Shown in pieces: positions 57,959 to 64,000 of a stretch of DNA of 64,000 nt. Made by a program: the position numbers and the translations under genes. The stretch covers positions 124,001 through 188,000 of the forward strand of contig JAJEKV010000385.1 in assembly GCA_021234155.1 (NCBI GenBank), written 5' to 3'. Positions within the stretch are counted from its first letter, which is position 1. Each line of letters opens with the position of its first letter. The notes beneath the pieces are model-generated. The model was not told the DNA's origin. It did not search any database and worked only from the letters and a program-made list of their open reading frames with translations. This DNA comes from Isoetes taiwanensis (taxonomy: Eukaryota; Streptophyta; Lycopodiopsida; Isoetales; Isoetaceae).

Positions 57959-59568
57959 ATCCAACTTCTTTGCATGTCTAGGTTCTTTCAAAACACATCA
58001 TATTATTACATGGGTTGCATATTCTGTGCAAATTGCATAGCCTACATGTTCGTATTGATCACGGTAAATATATGGTAGTTTTAATATTGATAACATTCAA
58101 GGTTCACACTTCACAATAGAATGCACTACATTGCCAAGGATCACAAGTCATCTTGCTTTGTTGAAGGTAGATGTTCCATTAACCAGCTTTACGTTGCAGT
58201 AACATATTTGAGAGCAGAGGTTCTACTAGCCAACTTTATGATGCAATAAAACATCTTATCGGATGTAAATTGTAGGGTATTCTACTAGTCTCCATGACAT
58301 TTCACCAAACCAAATTTTATTTCGGAGCACAAACTAATGCTCTATCTAGCCAACTAAATGTCTTTCACATGTTTTGAAGGCAAATCTTTCTAGATTGTAC
58401 TTTTGAATTCGGGTCAATTACTGAACACAACATCAAACAAGTTGTAGGCTACTAGGATACCTCATGTAGTGACAAACGGTACAAATATTAATCACCCTAA
58501 CTGTTGAGGTGAATTGACAGCGTCTGAAGTAAATTGAGGTGTGTTTCCCTTCGCATTGCATTGTTTTAACGTCTTTGAAAACCTGTCTATTGTAGGTGAT
58601 GGATATACACGTTTCTGTTTCTTAAGTACAAATAATTTTTTCTACGTGCACATTTGTAAGGGTTGGAAAGTTAATATTAAAAAGAAATATTTTGCTTCAG
58701 CTTACCTATAAGATGTCAAATATAATTCGTATGTCTCCTTTTAGACGTGTGACTTCTTGCAACAATTGCACTAATATTCTTTGTTTCGATCGAAAAGGGC
58801 CAGGCTTTTCCATCTACTACCTACTACAATTTCAAAGATTGCCAATATATTTCTCAAACTTCAAGTGTAACATGTGGAAATGAACGTCACATATGCTCCA
58901 TTACCTATGTACTGATTGGGGGTCTCTCATGAGATTTTGAATGCTAATGAAGTCTTAGGACTGTTAATGTATTTAATAATATCTTATGGAAATCCGTATG
59001 AAATCTTCACATTTGCACCGTTTTGTATAGTTTGTTAGGCTTTTCATTAGAAGATTTGTCACCATACGACATAATTATATTAAATTACTCTCCCTTATGG
59101 ATATCTTTGCTAAATATCTTTCCATGGTTGTTATAAAAAATATGTTTCTATCGTATACACATGAGAACATATTTTTTAGATTGACAGCCATCCATGATGT
59201 AGGCCAGATCTAAACACTTAGCTATAAAATGAAATAAGAAATCCATGATTATCTTAATCTCAGGTTAAGCTCAATCTTATTTGCAAACTAAGGTTCTAAA
59301 TGATAATAAATATTCTTTCGGCTTTCAATTTGATAGTTGGATCGCTTAATTTGGCATTAAATTTCTAATCAGTCATGTATCATACCATTTGATTGTAGAA
59401 TGATATTTTAGCTACTGTGATTAATCTGTTCTCTTTTTCTTTCGATTAATTTGTCTCTCATGTCGCTTCCCCATCTTTGAACAATCCCAACAAAAATAAG
59501 TCTAGGGAAAATTTATTCGTTCAATACACAATTCATTTTGCACAGACCTTAAATAACAAGGGACTTGT

Positions 59569-59569
<1 letters not shown>
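57959..59569. other. Stretch without recognisable gene, with two dispersed repeat pieces
   Basis: AT-rich. AAGGTTCACACTTCACAATA near 58,100 recurs at 12,690 and 31,076. About 59,335-59,470 matches the internal repeat of the large unit (34,060-34,185), sharing GATTGTAGAATGATAT and TCTTTTTCTTTCGATT. A short frame at 58,692-58,883 has no family signature. I see no gene. Confidence 0.45.
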
Positions 59570-59628
<59 letters not shown>

Positions 59629-59629
59629 T
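59570..59629. repeat. (GATA)15 microsatellite
   Basis: Sixty bases of perfect GATA/ATAG repeat, directly before the LINE. Minus-strand frames across it give only artificial peptides of Tyr, Leu, Ser and Ile. Confidence 0.95.
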
Positions 59630-59689
59630 ATTATAACGTAAAAGGGTTTGAATAACAGGGCGAGTCTCAAAGGCCATCAAATATGGCTT

Positions 59690-62600
59690 GATGATGATCT
59701 CACATTGCAACAGCAGCAAGAAAAACGGAAATTGCTTGAAGAGGTCAGAGTATTGAAAGCAGATGGCCAGCATGCTTTCATTAGAAATGGGAAAGTAGTA
59801 GTCAAGCATTCAAACAAATAGGTAGTAGAGACCCTCAAGGTTCTAGTCTGGAACATACATGGTGCGGATGAGAGCAAATTCATCGCTTGTAGCACTTTTC
59901 TTTGTAGATATGATGTCTTTATTCTTGTGAAACACAGGAACATGATACATCCCCATTAAAAGTATATCGAGGCTTTACCAAAGTGCATTCTATTTGGAAT
60001 GCAAGGGGGAACAGAGAGGATGGGGAGGGATAGCTTGTTTTACAAAAGCGAGGGGATAGAAGAGCACATTGAAATCACAAAGGCGATGTCCGTATAAAGC
60101 AAGTATCTATGGGTGCATGTAAAGGGTAGCAAACACAGTGTACATTGCAGCGGTGTATTTTGCCCCTCTTGATCCGGTCCCATCACGGTGTATGCGCTTG
60201 CGGGGAGGCACGGATGCCCATGATCCCTTCTTACACTTAGCAAGAGATGTAGCGAAATACAAAGCCAAGGGTGAAGTTTACATGGTTGGGGACTTTAATG
60301 CCCGAATAGGAAGCCGGCAAGCATCAATTTACTGCGAGGATTGTGCGGATCTCTTGCTTATGGAAGGAGATCCAAGCGAACATGGGCTTGATAGATCTTG
60401 GCTGCGGATAGAAATCGAGAATCAAATGGGTATGTATTTCTTTTGCAAACATGTGGTGCTTTGGACATGATTATTATGAATGGTCCAAACACGTGTAAAA
60501 TACACGTTTTTCAACCTAATGGAAATTCTATGGTGGATTTGGTTGTGGTCCGTGAAAGTAGTCGACAGGAGTTCGGTTTTAGGACCGAATCTAGGAGTCA
60601 AATCATGCTCCGTTGGAAGTTTACGTGGAAGCAACCTTGATGGTCTCACAGAAAAGGAGAATTCATGTGCCCCGACTGAAGTTGAGGTATAATATCATAG
60701 CGATTATGCAAGTAAACCGGATGGTTTGTTGGGGCAGCGAAATGGCCATCGGATCTTGAGGAATTTAATGCACTTTTGGTGTCTAACATGCTTACGGCAG
60801 CCCACGAAGGTCTTTGGGTACACGAAGCAAAGAAATTATGTATCAAAAAGTGGTTTGACAATGATTGTGTCAAGCAAGAGCGACATTTCGGCAATCGAGG
60901 AAGAAAAGGTGGCAGCTCATAAAGCGTATTGAGAGTCTTTGAAGCATAAAAAATCGAGAATGGCAAAAGTTGCATCATAAGAAAATGGAAGAATTTGTAA
61001 TGGATGAACCTAAAGCATTTTGGAGGCTCACCAAAAGACCGACAATGGTGGAAGTTTTTGGAAAATGAACTGCTTGAGTTAGTGAAAGGTTTGTACATGA
61101 TAGAAGGATGTAGATCCATGACAAAACCAGCTACAAATATGGGTGATTTATTCACTAAAGATGATGTACAAAGCTCTTAGTGACATGAAAAATGGAAGCG
61201 GTGACAATCTAGGGGTTGTAATAGAGGTATGTAAATGGGGTGTGAGAAATTTTACATGAAAATTTGGTGAAAATATGTAATCTTGTGTTGCAATGTGGAT
61301 CATTTAGGATAAATGGTGTGTCGATTCGTGTTGTACCCATTTATAAGAATGGGGATCAAAAAACGGTTGCCAATTATCTTGCAGGTGTTGGTTGGAAACA
61401 TTCTATCTAAATTGTTTGCCACTATGGTTGAGAGAAACTTTCAAACCTGGGCAGATCGGGGAGATATCAGGGGCCATATGTGGGGCTGGTTTCCGGTCGG
61501 GGACACTCCATGGTTGATCATCTTGTTACCTTGCGGGTGATCCACAGAGGCGGCTAAGGAAGGAAATAAGGTATATTGTGCCTTTATGGATCATCAAAGG
61601 CGTTTGACGGAGTACATAGAGACAAATTGCAAACTAGGTTAGAGGCTATAGGCTGTACCATTGGAGTTGCGGGGAAGCGGTGGCATGTCTCTATCAGCGG
61701 GTTCTTGTTGAGCTTTCCTTTCCTTTGATCGAGCCACAAAGTACAAAGTACAAAAAGTACGGTTGGTGTTAAGCGGGGCTGTCCATGTTCATAGTTGCTA
61801 TTTGGATTGTTTATTGATGAAGTGGAGAAATGGATGCATGAGAATGGAGGCGGGAGTAGACATTTGTGGATATGTAGTGAAGGCATTTGCTTTTGCGGAT
61901 GACATTGTGCTAGTCTCTAGGACTGAAATTGATCTTCAAAGACATTTAGATGTACTTGACAAGTTACGTGAATCTCATGATATGTTAGTAAACGAGAGGT
62001 AAATCCAAGATTATGGTGTTTGGGACTCTTGACAAGCGGACTTCTCAATTGGGGGTGAGTGCTTAGATATTGTTCAGTACAAATACCTTGGAATTGAAGT
62101 AAGTAGCAATTCTGGTGGTCCCTTTTGCGAAAAAAAAACGAAACTCTTGGTGGCCTTGGGGCATTTTACGGCATGGTGAAAATATGTAAGGAGAATAACT
62201 TTGAGAAGCTGGAGCTTGAGGAAGTTGCTTTTTGGAGTTTTGGTCAAACTGTCATACTATATGGATGTCTGCATGGGCACTGGATTATCGAGGCTGATTG
62301 GGACGCATTGAAAAGGTACAAAAAGCAGTTCCTTCTTACGAAATTAGGTGTTAAAGCGCAAACACCTTATAAAATGCTTTTGGTGAAACTAGTTTTGTCC
62401 CTTTGGAGTTGGAAGCACTTAGTCAATCATTGCATTACTTCACCGGGTAAGCGCTATGGACCAAGACCGCCTACCACACCGCGTTAAAAATGTCACAGAT
62501 GAAAGGAAAATGGTGGCATTCACGAGGTCTTGAAATGGGCCAAAGCGGTGGGATATTGAGGCATTTACTTGGCGGAGAAGCTAGGGGATATTGGTGCGTT

Positions 62601-63142
62601 TGTCCAAATGAAAATGGTACAAAAATTTTGGCGGTGATGATATATGTCAATGAAGTGAACATATTGGGAGAATATTGTCGCTTGATCGTATTTGGGATCG
62701 ATCCGAATATGAAGTCAAGGCAGTTGATTTCCACGGCTAAGGTTGTCCTCATCATCTTGCTATTGAAGCCGGTAGATGGCAAAATATTCCTAATCGATCG
62801 ATTATGTCCTTGTTGCTTGGCGCGGTAGAGGATCGAAACCGAGTTTCATACATTTTTAGAATGTCCATCTTATGACCACATCGGACGAAATTTGGTATTT
62901 CTTGTAAGAACTTGCAAGAATTACTAGGCATTGGTCATGAGTACTTTCGGTGCATATGTAAAGCAGGTATACAAGGAAAGGACAGAAGTAATCAAGCTCT
63001 ACGAACACATGGAGAATTTACAAAAACAGGGTGCTTTTAATTTTGACGATTGAAGCGTCAATGTTAAACTTTTGTATCTGTTTTGCCATATAGGCCTTGT
63101 TGGGTCTCAAATGGCGATTAATAAAGTAAAGTAAAGTAAAGT
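59690..63142 (+). mobile_element. LINE (non-LTR retrotransposon) with endonuclease and RT, degraded
   Basis: Plus-strand pieces in LINE order. A short basic/coiled start with EKRKLLEEVRVLKADG (about 59,720 on). An apurinic-type endonuclease: TLKVLVWNIHG (59,831 on) and the catalytic motif VGDFNARIG (60,285-60,311). A reverse transcriptase: VPIYKNGDQK-like region (61,330 on), KRGCPCS in DNA frame at 61,771-61,791, and the catalytic FADD at 61,892-61,903. A Cys/His tail region: ETEFHTFLECPSYDH (about 62,840-62,885). Coding resemblance ends near 63,052. The 3' end is a (GTAAA)n tail at 63,121-63,142, unlike poly(A)-tailed L1. There are many frameshifts, so it is inactive as written. The 5' end is uncertain and no target duplication was found. 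Confidence 0.8.
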
Positions 63143-63318
63143 ACTTGAATCTTGGCCCTAAAAAGGTTAGAATAATTTCCCTTAACCATTAGGCCAAAGG
63201 GGCCAAGGGTAAAAGCCATTCGAAGCGTATGTGCATGGTTAAAACGAAGCCTTGAAAAACAATTCCCATTAGTGAGAACTAATCTGGGCCGCGGAAAAGG
63301 CACGGTTCAGATGCGTCC

Positions 63319-63334
63319 ACGTCAAGGATCCGCG
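63319..63334 (+). promoter_or_regulatory. Plant histone hexamer and octamer elements
   Basis: ACGTCA (63,319-63,324) and, two bases later, GATCCGCG (63,327-63,334), which is the reverse complement of CGCGGATC. The hexamer and octamer are established plant histone promoter elements that give S-phase and meristem expression. They lie 35-50 bases before the TATA box, as expected. Confidence 0.85.
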
Positions 63335-63367
63335 TCTTGGCTTGTGATAGGCTGACCAAATGTATGG

Positions 63368-63375
63368 TATAAATA
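63368..63375 (+). promoter_or_regulatory. TATA box of the H2B gene
   Basis: TATAAATA, 42 bases before the start codon at 63,417. Transcription would begin near 63,400, giving a very short 5' leader. Confidence 0.8.
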
Positions 63376-63416
63376 AGGAGGCCGGATGTTAGGGTTCCAC
63401 ATTTACAGATCCAGAG

Positions 63417-63842
63417 ATGGCGCCCAAGTCCGGCGATGGCGAGCAGAGAGCAGGCAAGGGCATCAAGAAGCCGGCAGCTACGGCCGCAGCAAAGGGCAAG
63501 CCCGAGAAGAAGCCCGCCAAGGAAGGCGCCGCTGCAGAGAAGAAGAAAAAGAGGGTCAAGCGCAGCGTCGAAAGCTACAAAATTTACATCTTCAAGGTCC
63601 TTAAGCAGGTCCACCCTGATACCGGTATTTCTTCTAAAGCCATGGGTATTATGAATTCTTTCATCAATGATATCTTCGAAAAGCTTGCCCAGGAGGCTTC
63701 CAGACTTGCCCGCTATAATAAAAAGCCTACCATTACTTCTCGGGAGATTCAGACCGCTGTTAGATTGATTCTTCCTGGCGAGCTTGCTAAGCATGCCGTT
63801 TCTGAAGGGACCAAAGCTGTTACCAAGTTTACTAGTGCTTAA
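63417..63842 (+). CDS. H2B: Histone H2B
   Basis: A complete intronless gene of 141 codons. Histone H2B pairs with H2A and forms part of the nucleosome core. The N-terminal tail (residues 1-45) is rich in Lys, Ala and Pro, as in plants. The histone fold follows: [20 protein letters not shown] (about 49-68), then [40 protein letters not shown] and [20 protein letters not shown]. It ends AVTKFTSA, which contains the conserved Lys ubiquitinated in H2B. The start fits the histone tail and sits 42 bases after a TATA box. Length is normal. Codon use is GC-rich at the 5' end and more AT-rich later. Regulation: hexamer/octamer elements upstream imply S-phase expression. Unlike its neighbours, this gene has no frameshift and keeps its CAG/CTG codons. 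Confidence 0.97.
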   Translation: MAPKSGDGEQRAGKGIKKPAATAAAKGKPEKKPAKEGAAAEKKKKRVKRSVESYKIYIFKVLKQVHPDTGISSKAMGIMNSFINDIFEKLAQEASRLARYNKKPTITSREIQTAVRLILPGELAKHAVSEGTKAVTKFTSA

Positions 63843-64000
63843 ATGTTTTTGCTCTTAGCTTTGGAGAAGATTGTTGTACAGTTTTTATGGCAAATGTGGC
63901 TTTGTGATTCATCACAGGCGTTTTTTGTAACACTTCCGCGATTTTTTTAATCGAAATCTGACTTGTATTTTGTTCCATATGAATTTCAAGAAATTTCTTT
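63843..64000 (+). other. H2B 3' flank
   Basis: AT-rich sequence after the stop, with TTTTTGTAACA and later TTGTATTTTGTTCC stretches typical of plant 3' untranslated regions. Plant histone mRNAs are polyadenylated. I see no animal-type histone stem-loop and no clear AATAAA signal before the window ends. Confidence 0.4.

Noticed and set aside
1-64000. Possibility that the window is mitochondrial DNA
   Set aside because: Although nad2, atp1 and LSU rRNA pieces are present, all are decayed, and H2B, a chromovirus with target duplication and spliced B3 genes show nuclear DNA.

Overview
This is nuclear DNA of a land plant. The window holds a complete intronless histone H2B gene with a plant histone promoter, a Ty3/gypsy chromovirus with its target-site duplication, a degraded LINE, B3-domain genes with spliced exons, a PPR pseudogene, and several pieces of plant mitochondrial DNA. 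The H2B core reads more like that of mosses or lycophytes than of flowering plants, which is weak evidence for a non-flowering lineage.

Layout. 1-16,675 and 18,393-35,067 are two copies of one direct repeat of about 16.7 kb, separated by a 1.7 kb spacer with a PPR pseudogene and a gag zinc-knuckle remnant. The left edge of copy 1 lies outside the window. Each copy carries a mitochondrial nad2 fragment (the 3' part of a group II intron plus the following exon), two fragments resembling mitochondrial atp1, a broken two-domain B3 gene, and a 103-codon ORF of unknown function. The repeat is itself a patchwork of older internal repeats. 35,068-44,990 is a different accessory stretch: a diverged third piece of the repeat, a fragment of mitochondrial large-subunit rRNA, an open exon of unknown family, a GC-rich inserted element in reverse orientation, and a minus-strand B3 gene (42,276-44,576) that explains the exon structure of the broken copies. 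45,020-57,953 is a 12.9 kb chromovirus with two LTRs and the 5-base target duplication AACAT. 59,690-63,142 is a LINE ending in a (GTAAA)n tail. 63,319-63,842 is the H2B promoter and gene.

Two observations affect how the rest is read. First, the two big copies, and the transposon genes, differ from each other or from family consensus mainly at CAG and CTG trinucleotides, which appear as CGG, CCG or small indels. This is not what cytosine deamination gives. It looks like a base-calling error at CHG-methylated cytosines, so many frameshifts here may not be real and the big duplication may be very recent or an assembly artefact. Second, older stop codons shared by both copies (CAA to TAA in atp1-like pieces, TGG to TGA in the B3 pseudogene) are C-to-T changes, as expected for silenced, methylated DNA.

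The least explained parts are the roughly 4.4 kb of extra coding-like sequence between the left LTR and gag of the chromovirus, including an intact 176-codon ORF, and the 103-codon ORF in the repeat. I found no tRNA gene, CRISPR array or operon.
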